Below are positions 37,300 to 52,699 of a DNA stretch of 64,000 nucleotides, piece by piece. The position numbers and the translations under genes are program-made. Origin of the DNA: Phlebotomus papatasi (Eukaryota > Arthropoda > Insecta > Diptera > Psychodidae); the NCBI RefSeq assembly GCF_024763615.1, contig NW_026604396.1:372001-436000 (forward strand), in the 5' to 3' direction. The notes beneath the pieces were generated by a model, which saw only the letters and a program-made list of their open reading frames with translations, ran no database searches and had not been told where the DNA came from. The stretch's first letter is position 1. Each line of letters starts with the position of its first letter.

Positions 37300-40200
37300 G
37301 GCATTTTTAAAAAATTAAAAAAAAAACTCCCAAGAGTGGGATCATGATGAGTTTTGGTGGGAATTTTTCCAAGAAAAAAAATCAACTAATGATATTAATT
37401 GATTGGTAGAATTATTTGAAGTATTCTAATGTGATTTTCATTGAGAAATTTTAAGAATCGCGGCTTCTAGAGCAGATTTTGGGACTTTTTAAAAATTAAA
37501 AAAAACTCCCAAGGGTGGGATCATGATGATTTTTGGTGGGAATTTTTCCAAGAAAAAAATTCAACTAATGATATTAATTGATTGGTAGAATTATTTGAAG
37601 TATTCTAATGTGATTTTCATTGAGAAATTTTAAGAATTGCGGTTTTTAGAGCAGATTTTGGCATTTTTAAAAAATTAAAAAAAAAAACTCCCAAGAGTGG
37701 GATCATGATGAGTTTTGGTGGGAATTTTTCCAAGAAAAAAATTCAACTAATGATATTAATTGATTGGTAGAATTATTTGAAGTATTCTAATGTGATTTTC
37801 ATTGAGAAATTTTAAGAATTGCGGTTTCTAGAGCAGATTTTGGCATTTTTAAAAAATTAAAAAAAAAACTCCCAAGGGTGGGATCATGATGATTTTTGGT
37901 GGGAATTTTTCCAAGAAAAAAATTCAACTAATGATATTAATTGATTGGTAGAATTATTTGAAGTATTCTAATGTGATTTTCATTGAGAAATTTTAAGAAT
38001 TGCGGTTTCTATAGCAGATTTTGTCATTTTCAAAAAATTAAAAAAAAACTCCGAAGGGAGGGATCATGATGATTTTTGGTGGGAATTTTTCCACGAAAAA
38101 AATTCAACTAATGATATTAATTGATTGGTAGAATTATTTGAAGTATTCTAATGTGATTTTCATTGGAAATTTTAAGAATCGCGGTTTCTAGAGCAGATTT
38201 TGGCATTTTTAAAAAATTAGAAAAAAACTCCCAAGGGTGGGATCATGATGATTTTTGGTGGGAATTTTTCCAAGAAAAAAATTCAACTAATGATATTAAT
38301 TGATTGGTAGAATTATTTGAAGTATTCTAATGTGATTTTCATTGAGAAATTTTAAGAATCGCGGCTTCTAGAGCAGATTTTGGGACTTTTTAAAAATTAA
38401 AAAAAACTCCCAAGGGTGGGATCATGATGATTTTTGGTGGGAATTTTTCCAAGAAAAAAATTCAACTAATGATATTAATTGATTGGTAGAATTATTTGAA
38501 GTATTCTAATGTGATTTTCATTGAGAAATTTTAAGAATTGCGGTTTTTAGAGCAGATTTTGGCATTTTTAAAAAATTAAAAAAAAAACTCCCAAGAGTGG
38601 GATCATGATGAGTTTTGGTGGGAATTTTTCCAAGAAAAAAATTCAACTAATGATATTAATTGATTGGTAGAATTATTTGAAGTATTCTAATGTGATTTTC
38701 ATTGAGAAATTTTAAGAATTGCGGTTTCTAGAGCAGATTTTGGCATTTTTAAAAAATTAAAAAAAAAACTCCCAAGGGTGGGATCATGATGATTTTTGGT
38801 GGGAATTTTTCCAAGAAAAAAATTCAACTAATGATATTAATTGATTGGTAGAATTATTTGAAGTATTCTAATGTGATTTTCATTGAGAAATTTTAAGAAT
38901 TGCGGTTTCTATAGCAGATTTTGTCATTTTCAAAAAATTAAAAAAAACTCCGAAGGGAGGGATCATGATGATTTTTGGTGGGAATTTTTCCACGAAAAAA
39001 ATTCAACTAATGATATTAATTGATTGGTAGAATTATTTGAAGTATTCTAATGTGATTTTCATTGAGAAATTTTAAGAATTGCGGTTTCTAGAGCAGATTT
39101 TGGCATTTTTAAAAAATTAAAAAAAAACTCCGAAGGGTGGGATCATGATGATTTTTGGTGGGAATTTTTCCAAGAAAAAAATTCAACTAATGATATTAAT
39201 TGATTGGTAGAATTATTTGAAGTATTCTAATGTGATTTTCATTGAGAAATTTTAAGAATTGCGGCTTCTAGAGCAGATTTTGGCATTTTTTAAAAATTAA
39301 AAAAAACTCCCAAGGGTGGGATCATGATGATTTTTGGTGGGAATTTTTCCAAGAAAAAAATTCAACTAATGATATTAATTGATTGGTAGAATTATTTGAA
39401 GTATTCTAATGTGATTTTCATTGAGAAATTTTAAGAATTGCGGTTTCTAGAGCAGATTTTGTCATTTTCAAAAAATTAAAAAAAAACTCCCAACGGTGGG
39501 ATCATGATGATTTTTGGTGGGAATTTTTCCAAGAAAAAAATTCAACTAATGATATTAATTGATTGGTAGAATTATTTGAAGTATTCTAATGTGATTTTCA
39601 TTGAGAAATTTTAAGAATTGCGGTTTCTAGAGCAGATTTTGGCATTTTTAAAAAATTAAAAAAAAACTCCCAAGGGTGGGATCATGATGATTTTTGGTGG
39701 GAATTTTTCCAAGAAAATAATTCAACTAATGATATTAATTGATTGGTAGAATTATTTGAAGTATTCTAATGTGATTTTCATTGGAAATTTTAAGAATCGC
39801 GGTTTCTAGAGCAGATTTTGGCATTTTTAAAAAATTAGAAAAAAACTCCCAAGGGTGGGATCATGATGATTTTTGGTGGGAATTTTTCCAAGAAAAAAAT
39901 TCAACTAATGATATTAATTGATTGGTAGAATTATTTGAAGTATTCTAATGTGATTTTCATTGAGAAATTTTAAGAATCGCGGCTTCTAGAGCAGATTTTG
40001 GGACTTTTTAAAAATTAAAAAAAACTCCCAAGGGTGGGATCATGATGATTTTTGTGGGAATTTTTCCAAGAAAATAATTCAACTAATGATATTAATTGAT
40101 TGGTAGAATTATTTGAAGTATTCTAATGTGATTTTCATTGGAAATTTTAAGAATCGCGGTTTCTAGAGCAGATTTTGGCATTTTTAAAAAATTAGAAAAA

Positions 40201-41100
40201 AACTCCCAAGGGTGGGATCATGATGATTTTTGGTGGGAATTTTTCCAAGAAAAAAATTCAACTAATGATATTAATTGATTGGTAGAATTATTTGAAGTAT
40301 TCTAATGTGATTTTCACTGAGAAATTTTAAGAATCGCGGCTTCTAGAGCAGATTTTGGGACTTTTTAAAAATTAAAAAAAACTCCCAAGGGTGGGATCAT
40401 GATGATTTTTGGTGGGAATTTTTCCAAGAAAAAAATTCAACTAATGATATTAATTGATTGGTAGAATTATTTGAAGTATTCTAATGTGATTTTCATTGAG
40501 AAATTTTAAGAATTGCGGTTTTTAGAGCAGATTTTGGCATTTTTAAAAAATTAAAAAAAAAACTCCCAAGAGTGGGATCATGATGAGTTTTGGTGGGAAT
40601 TTTTCCAAGAAAAAAATTCAACTAATGATATTAATTGATTGGTAGAATTATTTGAAGTATTCTAATGTGATTTTCATTGAGAAATTTTAAGAATTGCGGT
40701 TTCTAGAGCAGATTTTGGCATTTTTAAAAAATTAAAAAAAAAACTCCCAAGGGTGGGATCATGATGATTTTTGGTGGGAATTTTTCCAAGAAAAAAATTC
40801 AACTAATGATATTAATTGATTGGTAGAATTATTTGAAGTATTCTAATGTGATTTTCATTGAGAAATTTTAAGAATTGCGGTTTCTATAGCAGATTTTGTC
40901 ATTTTCAAAAAATTAAAAAAAAACTCCGAAGGGAGGGATCATGATGATTTTTGGTGGGAATTTTTCCACGAAAAAAATTCAACTAATGATATTAATTGAT
41001 TGGTAGAATTATTTGAAGTATTCTAATGTGATTTTCATTGAGAAATTTTAAGAATTGCGGTTTCTAGAGCAGATTTTGGCATTTTTAAAAAATTAAAAAA
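37300..41100 (+). repeat. Locally amplified zone marked by CATTGGAAATTTT and GAAGGGAGGG
   Basis: CATTGGAAATT (a 2-bp deletion in TTGAGAAA) occurs near 38164, 39782 and 40138 and was not seen elsewhere. GAAGGGAGGGATC occurs near 38053, 38951 and 40928. TTTTGGGACTTTTT recurs near 37480, 38389, 40001 and 40364. Spacings of about 900 bp (5 monomers) and 1977 bp (11 monomers) show repeated local block duplication on top of the larger segment-A copy. Confidence 0.75.
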
Positions 41101-44100
41101 AAAACTCCGAAGGGTGGGATCATGATGATTTTTGGTGGGAATTTTTCCAAGAAAAAAATTCAACTAATGATATTAATTGATTGGTAGAATTATTTGAAGT
41201 ATTCTAATGTGATTTTCATTGAGAAATTTTAAGAATTGCGGCTTCTAGAGCAGATTTTGGCATTTTTTAAAAATTAAAAAAAACTCCCAAGGGTGGGATC
41301 ATGATGATTTTTGGTGGGAATTTTTCCAAGAAAAAAATTCAACTAATGATATTAATTGATTGGTAGAATTATTTGAAGTATTCTAATGTGATTTTCATTG
41401 AGAAATTTTAAGAATTGCGGTTTCTAGAGCAGATTTTGTCATTTTCAAAAAATTAAAAAAAAACTCCCAACGGTGGGATCATGATGATTTTTGGTGGGAA
41501 TTTTTCCAAGAAAAAAATTCAACTAATGATATTAATTGATTGGTAGAATTATTTGAAGTATTCTAATGTGATTTTCATTGAGAAATTTTAAGAATTGCGG
41601 TTTCTAGAGCAGATTTTGGCATTTTTAAAAAATTAAAAAAAAAACTCCCAAGGGTGGGATCATGATGATTTTTGGTGGGAATTTTTCCAAGAAAAAAATT
41701 CAACTAATGATATTAATTGATTGGTAGAATTATTTGAAGTATTCTAATGTGATTTTCATTGAGAAATTTTAAGAATTGCGGTTTCTAGAGCAGATTTTGT
41801 CATTTTCAAAAAATTAAAAAAAACTCCCAACGGTGGGATCATGATGATTTTTGGTGGGAATTTTTCCAAGAAAAAAATTCAACTAATGATATTAATTGAT
41901 TGGTAGAATTATTTGAAGTATTCTAATGTGATTTTCATTGAGAAATTTTAAGAATTGCGGTTTCTAGAGCAGATCTTGGCATTTTTAAAAAATTAAAAAA
42001 AAAACTCCCAAGGGTGGGGTCATGATGATTTTTGGTGGGAATTTTTCCAAGAAAAAAATTCAACTAATGATATTAATTGATTGGTAGAATTATTTGAAGT
42101 ATTCTAATGTGATTTTCATTGAGAAATTTTAAGAATTGCGGCTTCTAGAGCAGATTTTGGCATTTTTTAAAAATTAAAAAAAACTCCCAAGGGTGGGATC
42201 ATGATGATTTTTGTGGGAATTTTTCCAAGAAAAAAATTCAACTAATGATATTAATTGATTGGTAGAATTATTTGAAGTATTCTAATGTGATTTTCATTGA
42301 GAAATTTTAAGAATTGCGGCTTCTAGAGCAGATTTTGGCATTTTTAAAAAATTAAAAAAAAACTCCCAAGGGTGGGGTCATGATGATTTTTGGTGGGAAT
42401 TTTTCCAAGAAAATAATTCAACTAATGATACTAATTGATTGGTAGAATTATTTGAAGTATTCTAATGTGATTTTCATTGAGAAATTTTAAGAATTGCGCT
42501 TTTTAGAGCAGATTTTGGCATTTTTAAAAAATTAAAAAAAACTCCCAAGGGTGGGATCATGATGATTTTTGGTGGGAATTTTTCCAAGAAACAAATTCAA
42601 CTAATGATATTAATTGATTTATAGAATTATTTGAAGTATTCTAATGTGATTTTCATTGAGAAATTTTAAGAATCGCGGCTTCTAGAGCAGATTTTGGCAT
42701 TTTTAAAAAATTAAAAAAAACTCCCAAGGGTGGGGTCATGATGATTTTTGTGGGAATTTTTCCAAGAAAATAATTCAACTAATGATACTAATTGATTGGT
42801 AGAATTATTTGAAGTATTCTAATGTGATTTTCATTCAGAAATTTTAAGAATTGCGGTTTCTAGAGCAGATTTTGGCATTTTTAAAAGATTAAAAAAAAAC
42901 TCCCAAGGGTGGGATCATGATGAGTTTTGGTGGGAATTTTTCCAAGAAAATAATTCAACTAATGATATTAATTGATTGGTAGAATTATTTGAAGTATTCT
43001 AATGTGATTTTCATTGAGAAATTTTAAGAATTGCGGTTTTTAGAGCAGATTTTGGCATTTTTAAAAAAGTGAAAAAAAAAAACTCCCAAGAGTGGGATCA
43101 TGATGATTTTTGTGGGAATTTTTCCAAGAAAAAAATTCAACTAATGATATTAATTGATTGGTAGAATTATTTGAAGTATTCTAATGTGATTTTCATTGAG
43201 AAATTTTAAGAATCGCGGCTTCTAGAGCAGATTTTGGCATTTTTAAAAAATTAAAAAAAAACTCCCAAGGGTGGGATCATGATGATTTTTGGTGGGAATT
43301 TTTCCAAGAAAAAAATTCAACTAATGATATTAATTGATTGATAGAATTATTTGAAGTATTCTAATGTGATTTTCATTGAGAAATTTTAAGAATTGCGGCT
43401 TCTAGAGCAGATTTTGGCATTTTTAAAAAATTAAAAAAAAAACTCCCAAGGGTGGGATCATGATGATTTTTGGTGGGAATTTTTCCAAGAAAAAAATTCA
43501 ACTAATGATATTAATTGATTGGTAGAATTATTTGAAGTATTCTAATGTGATTTTCATTGAGAAATTTTAAGAATTGCGGTTTTTAGAGCAGATTTTGGCA
43601 TTTTTAAAAAATTAAAAAACTCCCAAGGGTGGGATCATGATGATTTTTGTGGGAATTTTTCCAAGAAAAAAATTCAACTAATGATATTAATTGATTGGTA
43701 GAATTATTTGAAGTATTCTAATGTGATTTTCATTGAGAAATTTTAAGAATTGCGGTTTCTAGAGCAGATTTTGGCATTTTTAAAAAATTAAAAAAAAAAA
43801 CTCCCAAGGGTGGGATCATGATGATTTTTGGTGGGAATTTTTCCGAGAAAAAAATTCAACTAATGATATTAATTGATTGGTAGAATTATTTAAAGTATTC
43901 TAATGTGATTTTCATTGAGAAATTTTAAGAATTGCGGTTTCTAGAGCAGATCTTGGCATTTTTAAAAAATTAAAAAAAAAACTCCCAAGGGTGGGGTCAT
44001 GATGATTTTTGGTGGGAATTTTTCCAAGAAAAAAATTCAACTAATGATATTAATTGATTGGTAGAATTATTTGAAGTATTCTAATGTGATTTTCATTGAG

Positions 44101-47100
44101 AAATTTTAAGAATTGCGGCTTCTAGAGCAGATTTTGGCATTTTTTAAAAATTAAAAAAAACTCCCAAGGGTGGGATCATGATGATTTTTGTGGGAATTTT
44201 TCCAAGAAAAATATTCAACTAATGATATTAATTGATTGATAGAATTATTTGAAGTATTCTAATGTGATTTTCATTGAGAAATTTTAAGAATTGCGGCTTC
44301 TAGAGCAGATTTTGGCATTTTTTAAAAATTTAAAAAAAACTCCCAAGGGTGGGATCATGATGATTTTTGTGGGAATTTTTCCAAGAAAAAAATTCAACTA
44401 ATGATATTAATTGATTGGTAGAATTATTTGAAGTATTCTAATGTGATTTACATTGAGAAATTTTAAGAATTGCGGTTTCTAGAGCAGATTTTGGCATTTT
44501 TAAAAAATTAAAAAAAAAAACTCCCAAGGGTGGGATCATGATGATTTTTGGTGGGAATTTTTCCAAGAAACAAATTCAACTAATGATATTAATTGATTGA
44601 TAGAATTATTTGAAGTATTCTAATGTGATTTTCATTGAGAAATTTTAAGAATTGCGGCTTCTAGAGCAGATTTTGGCATTTTTAAAAAATTAAAAAAAAA
44701 CTCCCAAGGGTGGGATCATGATGATTTTTGGTGGGAATTTTTCCAAGAAAAAAAATTCAACTAATGATATTAATTGATTGGTAGAATTATTTGAAGTATT
44801 CTAATGTGATTTTCATTGAGAAATTTTAAGAATTGCGGTTTTTAAAGCAGATTTTGGCATTTTTTAAAAATTAAAAAAAACTCCCAAGGGTGGGATCATG
44901 ATGATTTTTGGTGGGAATTTTTCCACGAAAAAAATTCAACTAATGATATTAATTGATTGGTAGAATTATTTGAAGTATTCTAATGTGATTTTCATTGAGA
45001 AATTTTAAGAATTGCGGTTTCTAGAGCAGATTTTGGCATTTTTAAAAAATTAAAAAAAAAACTCCCAACGGTGGGATCATGATGATTTTTGTGGGAATTT
45101 TTCCAAGAAAAAAATTCAACTAATGATATTAATTGATTGGTAGAATTATTTGAAGTATTCTAATGTGATTTTCATTGAGAAATTTTAAGAATTGCGGCTT
45201 CTAGAGCAGATTTTGGCATTTTTTAAAAATTAAAAGAAAACTCCCAAGGGTGGGATCATGATGATTTTTGGTGGGAATTTTTCCAAGAAAAAAATTCAAC
45301 TAATGATATTAATTGATTGGTAGAATTATTTGAAATATTCTAATGTGATTTTCATTGAGAAATTTTAAGAATTGCGGTTTCTAGAGCAGATTTTGGCATT
45401 TTTAAAAAATTAAAAAAAACTCCCAAGGGTGGGATCATGATGAGTTTTGGTGGGAATTTTTCCAAGAAAAATATTCAACTAATGATATTAATTGATTGAT
45501 AGAATTACTTGAAGTATTCTAATGTGATTTTCATTGAGAAATTTTAAGAATTGCGGCTTCTAGAGCAGATTTTGGCATTTTTTAAAAATTAAAAAAAAAC
45601 TCCCAAGGGTGGGATCATGATGATTTTTGTGGGAATTTTTCCAAGAAAAAAATTCAACTAATGATATTAATTGATTGGTAGAATTATTTGAAGTATTCTA
45701 ATGTGATTTTCATTGAGAAATTTTAAGAATTGCGGTTTCTAGAGCAGATTTTGGCATTTTTAAAAAATTAAAAAAAAAACTCCCAAGGGTGGGATCATGA
45801 TGATTTTTGGTGGGAATTTTTCCAAGAAAAAAATTCAACTAATGATATTAATTGATTGATACAATTATTTGAAGTATTCTAATGTGATTTTCATTGAGAA
45901 ATTTTAAGAATTGCGGCTTCTAGAGCAGATTTTGGCATTTTTAAAAAATTAAAAAAAAACTCCCAAGGGTGGGATCATGATGATTTTTGGTGGGAATTTT
46001 TCCAAGAAAAAAAATTCAACTAATGATATTAATTGATTGGTAGAATTATTTGAAGTATTCTAATGTGATTTTCATTGAGAAATTTTAAGAATTGCGGTTT
46101 CTAAAGCAGATTTTGGCATTTTTTAAAAATTAAAAAAAAACTCCCAAGGGTGGGATCATGATGATTTTTGGTGGGAATTTTTCCAAGAAAAAAATTCAAC
46201 TAATGATATTAATTGATTGGTAGAATTATTTGAAGTATTCTAATGTGATTTTCATTGAGAAATTTTAAGAATTGCGGTTTCTAGAGCAGATTTTGGCATT
46301 TTTAAAAAATTAAAAAAAAACTCCCAAGGGTGGGATCATGATGATTTTTGGTGGGAATTTTTCCAAGAAAAAATTCAACTAATGATATTAATTGATTGGT
46401 AGAATTATTTGAAGTATTCTAATGTGATTTTCATTGGGAAATTCTAAGAATTGCGGCTTCTAGAGCAGATTTTGGCATTTTTTAAAAATTAAAAAAAAAC
46501 TCCCAAGGGTGGGATCATGATGATTTTTGTGGGAATTTTTCCAAGAAAAAAATTCAACTAATGATATTAATTGATTGGTAGAATTATTTGAAGTATTCTA
46601 ATGTGATTTTCATTGAGAAATTTTAAGAATTGCGGTTTCTAGAGCAGATTTTGGCATTTTTAAAAAATTAAAAAAAACTCCCAAGGGTGGGATCATGATG
46701 AGTTTTGGTGGGAATTTTTCCAAGAAAAAAATTCAACTAATGATATTAATTGATTGGTAGAATTATTTGAAGTATTCTAATGTGATTTTCATTGAGAAAT
46801 TTTAAGAATTGCGGTTTCTAGAGCAGATTTTAGCATATTTAAAGAAATAAAAAAAAACTCCCTAGTGTGGGATCATGATGATTTTTGTGGGAATTTTTCC
46901 AAGAAAAGAATTCAACTAATGATATTAATTGATTGGTAGAATTATTTGAAGTATTCTAATGTGATTTTTATTGAGAAATTTTAAGAATTGCGGCTTCTAG
47001 AGCAGATTTTGGCATTTTTTAAAAATTAAAAAAAACTCCCAAGGGTGGGATCATGATGATTTTTGTGGGAATTTTTCCAAGAAAAATATTCAACTAATGA

Positions 47101-50100
47101 TATTAATTGATTGATAGAATTATTTGAAGTATTCTAATGTGATTTTCATTGAGAAATTTTAAGAATTGCGGCTTCTAGAGCAGATTTTGGCATTTTTTAA
47201 AAATTAAAAAAAAACTCCCAAGGGTGGGATCATGATGATTTTTGTGGGAATTTTTCCAAGAAAAAAATTCAACTAATGATATTAATTGATTGATAGAATT
47301 ATTTGAAGTATTCTAATGTGATTTTCATTGAGAAATTTTAAGAATTGCGGCTTCTAGAGCAGATTTTGGCATTTTTAAAAAATTAAAAAAAAAACTCCCA
47401 AGGGTGGGATCATGATGATTTTTGGTGGGAATTTTTCCAAGAAACAAATTCAACTAATGATATTAATTGATTGATAGAATTATTTGAAGTATTCTAATGT
47501 GATTTTCATTGAGAAATTTTAAGAATTGCGGCTTCTAGAGCAGATTTTGGCATTTTTAAAAAATTAAAAAAAAACTCCCAAGGGTGGGATCATGATGATT
47601 TTTGGTGGGAATTTTTCCAAGAAAAAAAATTCAACTAATGATATTAATTGATTGGTAGAATTATTTGAAGTATTCTAATGTGATTTTCATTGAGAAATTT
47701 TAAGAATTGCGGTTTCTAAAGCAGATTTTGGCATTTTTTAAAAATTAAAAAAAAACTCCCAAGGGTGGGATCATGATGATTTTTGGTGGGAATTTTTCCA
47801 AGAAAAAAATTCAACTAATGATATTAATTGATTGGTAGAATTATTTGAAGTATTCTAATGTGATTTTCATTGAGAAATTTTAAGAATTGCGGTTTCTAGA
47901 GCAGATTTTGGCATTTTTAAAAAATTAAAAAAAAAACTCCCAAGGGTGGGATCATGATGATTTTTGTGGGAATTTTTCCAAGAAAAAAATTCAACTAATG
48001 ATATTAATTGATTGGTAGAATTATTTGAAGTATTCTAATGTGATTTTCATTGAGAAATTTTAAGAATTGCGGTTTCTAGAGCAGATTTTAGCATATTTAA
48101 AAAAATAAAAAAAAACTCCCTAGTGTGGGATCATGATGATTTTTGTGGGAATTTTTCCAAGAAAAGAATTCAACTAATGATATTAATTGATTGGTAGAAT
48201 TATTTGAAGTATTCTAATGTGATTTTCATTGAGAAATTTTAAGAATTGCGGTTTCTAGAGCAGATTTTAGCATATTTAAAAAAATAAAAAAAAACTCCCT
48301 AGTGTGGGATCATGATGATTTTTGTGGGAATTTTTCCAAGAAAAGAATTCAACTAATGATATTAATTGATTGGTAGAATTATTTGAAGTATTCTAATGTG
48401 ATTTTCATTGAGAAATTTTAAGAATTGCGGTTTCTAGAGCAGATTTTGGCATTTTTTAAAAATTAAAAAAAACTCCCAAGGGTGGGATCATGATGATTTT
48501 TGTGGGAATTTTTCCAAGAAAAAAATTCAACTAATGATATTAATTGATTGATAGAATTATTTGAAGTATTCTAATGTGATTTTCATTGAGAAATTTTAAG
48601 AATTGCGGCTTCTAGAGCAGATTTTGGCATTTTTTAAAAATTAAAAAAAAACTCCCAAGGGTGGGATCATGATGATTTTTGGTGGGAATTTTTCCAAGAA
48701 AAAAATTCAACTAATGATATTAATTGATTGGTAGAATTATTTGAAGTATTCTAATGTGATTTTCATTGAGAAATTTTAAGAATTGCGGTTTCTAGAGCAG
48801 ATTTTGGCATTTTTAAAAAATTAAAAAAAACTCCCAAGGGTGGGATCATGATGAGTTTTGGTGGGAATTTTTCCAAGAAAAAAATTCAACTAATGATATT
48901 AATTGATTGGTAGAATTATTTGAAGTATTCTAATGTGATTTTCATTGAGAAATTTTAAGAATTGCGGTTTCTAGAGCAGATTTTAGCATATTTAAAAAAA
49001 TTAAAAAAAACTCCCTAGTGTGGGATCATGATGATTTTTGTGGGAATTTTTCCAAGAAAAGAATTCAACTAATGATATTAATTGATTGGTAGAATTATTT
49101 GAAGTATTCTAATGTGATTTTCATTGAGAAATTTTAAGAATTGCGGTTTCTAGAGCAGATTTTGGCATTTTTAAAAAATTAAAAAAAAACTCCCAAGGGT
49201 GGGATCATGATGATTTTTGGTGGGAATTTTTCCAAGAAACAAATTCAACTAATGATATTAATTGATTTATAGAATTATTTGAAGTATTCTAATGTGATTT
49301 TCATTGAGAAATTTTAAGAATTGCGGTTTCTAGAGCAGATTTTGGCATTTTTAAAAAATTAAAAAAAAACTCCCAAGGGTGGGATCATGATGATTTTTGG
49401 TGGGAATTTTTCCAAGAAAAAAATTCAACTAATGATATTAATTGATTGGTAGAATTATTTGAAGTATTCTAATGTGATTTTCATTGAGAAATTTTAAGAA
49501 TTGCGGTTTCTAGAGCAGATTTTGGCATTTTTAAAAAATTAAAAAAAAAACTCCGAAGGGTGGGATCATGATGATTTTTGGTGGGAATTTTTCCAAGAAA
49601 AAAATTCAACTAATGATATTAATTGATTGGTAGAATTATTTGAAGTATTCTAATGTGATTTTCATTGAGAAATTTTAAGAATTGCGGTTTCTAGAGCAGA
49701 TTTTGGCATTTTTAAAAAATTAAAAAAAAACTCCGAAGGGTGGGATCATGATGATTTTTGGTGGGAATTTTTCCAAGAAAAAAATTCAACTAATGATATT
49801 AATTGATTGGTAGAATTATTTGAAGTATTCTAATGTGATTTTCATTGAGAAATTTTAAGAATTGCGGTTTCTAGAGAAGATTTTGGCATTTTTAAAAAAT
49901 TAAAAAAAAACTCCGAAGGGTGGGATCATGATGATTTTTGGTGGGAATTTTTCCAAGAAAAATATTCAACTAATGATATTAATTGATTGATAGAATTATT
50001 TGAAGTATTCTAATGTGATTTTCATTGAGAAATTTTAAGAATTGCGGCTTCTAGAGCAGATTTTGGCATTTTTTAAAAATTAAAAAAAAACTCCCAAGGG

Positions 50101-51300
50101 TGGGATCATGATGATTTTTGTGGGAATTTTTCCAAGAAAAAAATTCAACTAATGATATTAATTGATTGGTAGAATTATTTGAAGTATTCTAATGTGATTT
50201 TCATTGAGAAATTTTAAGAATTGCGGTTTCTAGAGCAGATTTTGGCATATTTAAAAAAATAAAAAAAAACTCCCAACGGTGGGATCATGATGATTTTTGT
50301 GGGAATTTTTCCAAGAAAAAAATTCAACTAATGGTATTAATTGATTGGTAGAATTATTTGAAGTATTCTAATGTGATTTTCATTGAGAAATTTTAAGAAG
50401 TGCGGTTTCTAGAGCAGATTTTGGCATTTTTAAAAAATTAAAAAAAAACTCCCAAGGGTGGGATCATGATGATTTTTGTGGGAATTTTTCCAAGAAAAAA
50501 AAATCAACTAATGATATTAATTGATTGGTAGAATTATTTGAAGTATTCTAATGTGATTTTCATTGAGAAATTTTAAGAATTGCGGTTTCTAGAGCAGATT
50601 TTGGCATTTTTAAAAAATTAAAAAAAACTCCCAAGGGTGGGATCATGATGATTTTTGGTGGGAATTTTTCCAAGAAAAAATTCAACTAATGATATTAATT
50701 GATTGGTAGAATTATTTGAAGTATTCTAATGTGATTTTCATTGAGAAATTTTAAGAATTGCGGTTTCTAGAGCAGATTTTGGCATTTTTAAAAAATTAAA
50801 AAAAAACTCCCAAGGGTGGGATCATGATGATTTTTGGTGGGAATTTTTCCAAGAAAAAAAATTCAACTAATGATATTAATTGATTGGTAGAATTATTTGA
50901 AGTATTCTAATGTGATTTTCATTGAGAAATTTTAAGAATTGCGGTTTCTAGAGCAGATTTTGGCATTTTTAAAAAATTAAAAAAAAAACTCCCAAGGGTG
51001 GGATCATGATGATTTTTGGTGGGAATTTTTCCAAGAAAAAAATTCAACTAATGATATTAATTGATTGATAGAATTATTTGAAGTATTCTAATGTGATTTT
51101 CATTGAGAAATTTTAAGAATTGCGGCTTCTAGAGCAGATTTTGGCATTTTTAAAAAATTAAAAAAAAACTCCCAAGGGTGGGATCATGATGATTTTTGGT
51201 GGGAATTTTTCCAAGAAAAAAAATTCAACTAATGATATTAATTGATTGGTAGAATTATTTGAAGTATTCTAATGTGATTTTCATTGAGAAATTTTAAGAA

Positions 51301-51360
51301 TTGCGGTTTCTAAAGCAGATTTTGGCATTTTTTATTTTTTAAAAATTAAAAAAAACTCCC
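51301..51360 (+). repeat. 7-bp T-run duplication in one monomer
   Basis: The T-run before the A-run reads ATTTTTTATTTTTTAAAAA instead of a single run, adding 7 bp. Private to this unit. Confidence 0.75.
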
Positions 51361-52699
51361 AAGGGTGGGATCATGATGATTTTTGGTGGGAATTTTTCCA
51401 AGAAAAAAATTCAACTAATGATATTAATTGATTGGTAGAATTATTTGAAGTATTCTAATGTGATTTTCATTGAGAAATTTTAAGAATTGCGGTTTCTAGA
51501 GCAGATTTTGGCATTTTTAAAAAATTAAAAAAAAACTCCCAAGGGTGGGATCATGATGATTTTTGTGGGAATTTTTCCAAGAAAAAAATTCAACTAATGA
51601 TATTAATTGATTGATAGAATTATTTGAAGTATTCTAATGTGATTTTCATTGAGAAATTTTAAGAATTGCGGTTTCTAAAGCAGATTTTGGCATTTTTTAA
51701 AAATTAAAAAAAACTCCCAAGGGTGGGATCATGATGATTTTTGGTGGGAATTTTTCCAAGAAAAAAATTCAACTAATGATATTAATTGATTGGTAGAATT
51801 ATTTGAAGTATTCTAATGTGATTTTCATTGAGAAATTTTAAGAATTGCGGTTTCTAGAGCAGATTTTGGCATTTTTAAAAAATTAAAAAAAAAACTCCCA
51901 AGGGTGGGATCATGATGATTTTTGTGGGAATTTTTCCAAGAAAAAAATTCAACTAATGATATTAATTGATTGGTAGAATTATTTGAAGTATTCTAATGTG
52001 ATTTTCATTGAGAAATTTTAAGAATTGCGGTTTCTAGAGCAGATTTTGGCATTTTTAAAAAATTAAAAAAAAAACTCCCAAGGGTGGGATCATGATGATT
52101 TTTGATGGGAATTTTTCCAAGAAAAAAATTCAACTAATGATATTAATTGATTGGTAGAATTATTTGAAGTATTCTAATGTGATTTTCATTGAGAAATTTT
52201 AAGAATTGCGGCTTCTAGAGCAGATTTTGGCATTTTTAAAAAATTAAAAAAAAACTCCCAAGGGTGGGATCATGATGATTTTTGGTGGGAATTTTTCCAA
52301 GAAAAATTCAACTAATGATATTAATTGATTGGTAGAATTATTTGAAGTATTCTAATGTGATTTTCATTGAGAAATTTTAAGAATTGCGGTTTCTAGAGCA
52401 GATTTTGGCATTTTTAAAAAATTAAAAAAAAACTCCCAAGGGTGGGATCATGATGATTTTTGGTGGGAATTTTTCCAAGAAAAAAATTCAACTAATGATA
52501 TTAATTGATTGGTAGAATTATTTGAAGTATTCTAATGTGATTTTCATTGAGAAATTTTAAGAATTGCGGTTTCTAGAGCAGATTTTGGCATTTTTAAAAA
52601 ATTAAAAAAAAACTCCCAAGGGTGGGATCATGATGATTTTTGTGGGAATTTTTCCAAGAAAAAAATTCAACTAATGATATTAATTGATTGATAGAATTA

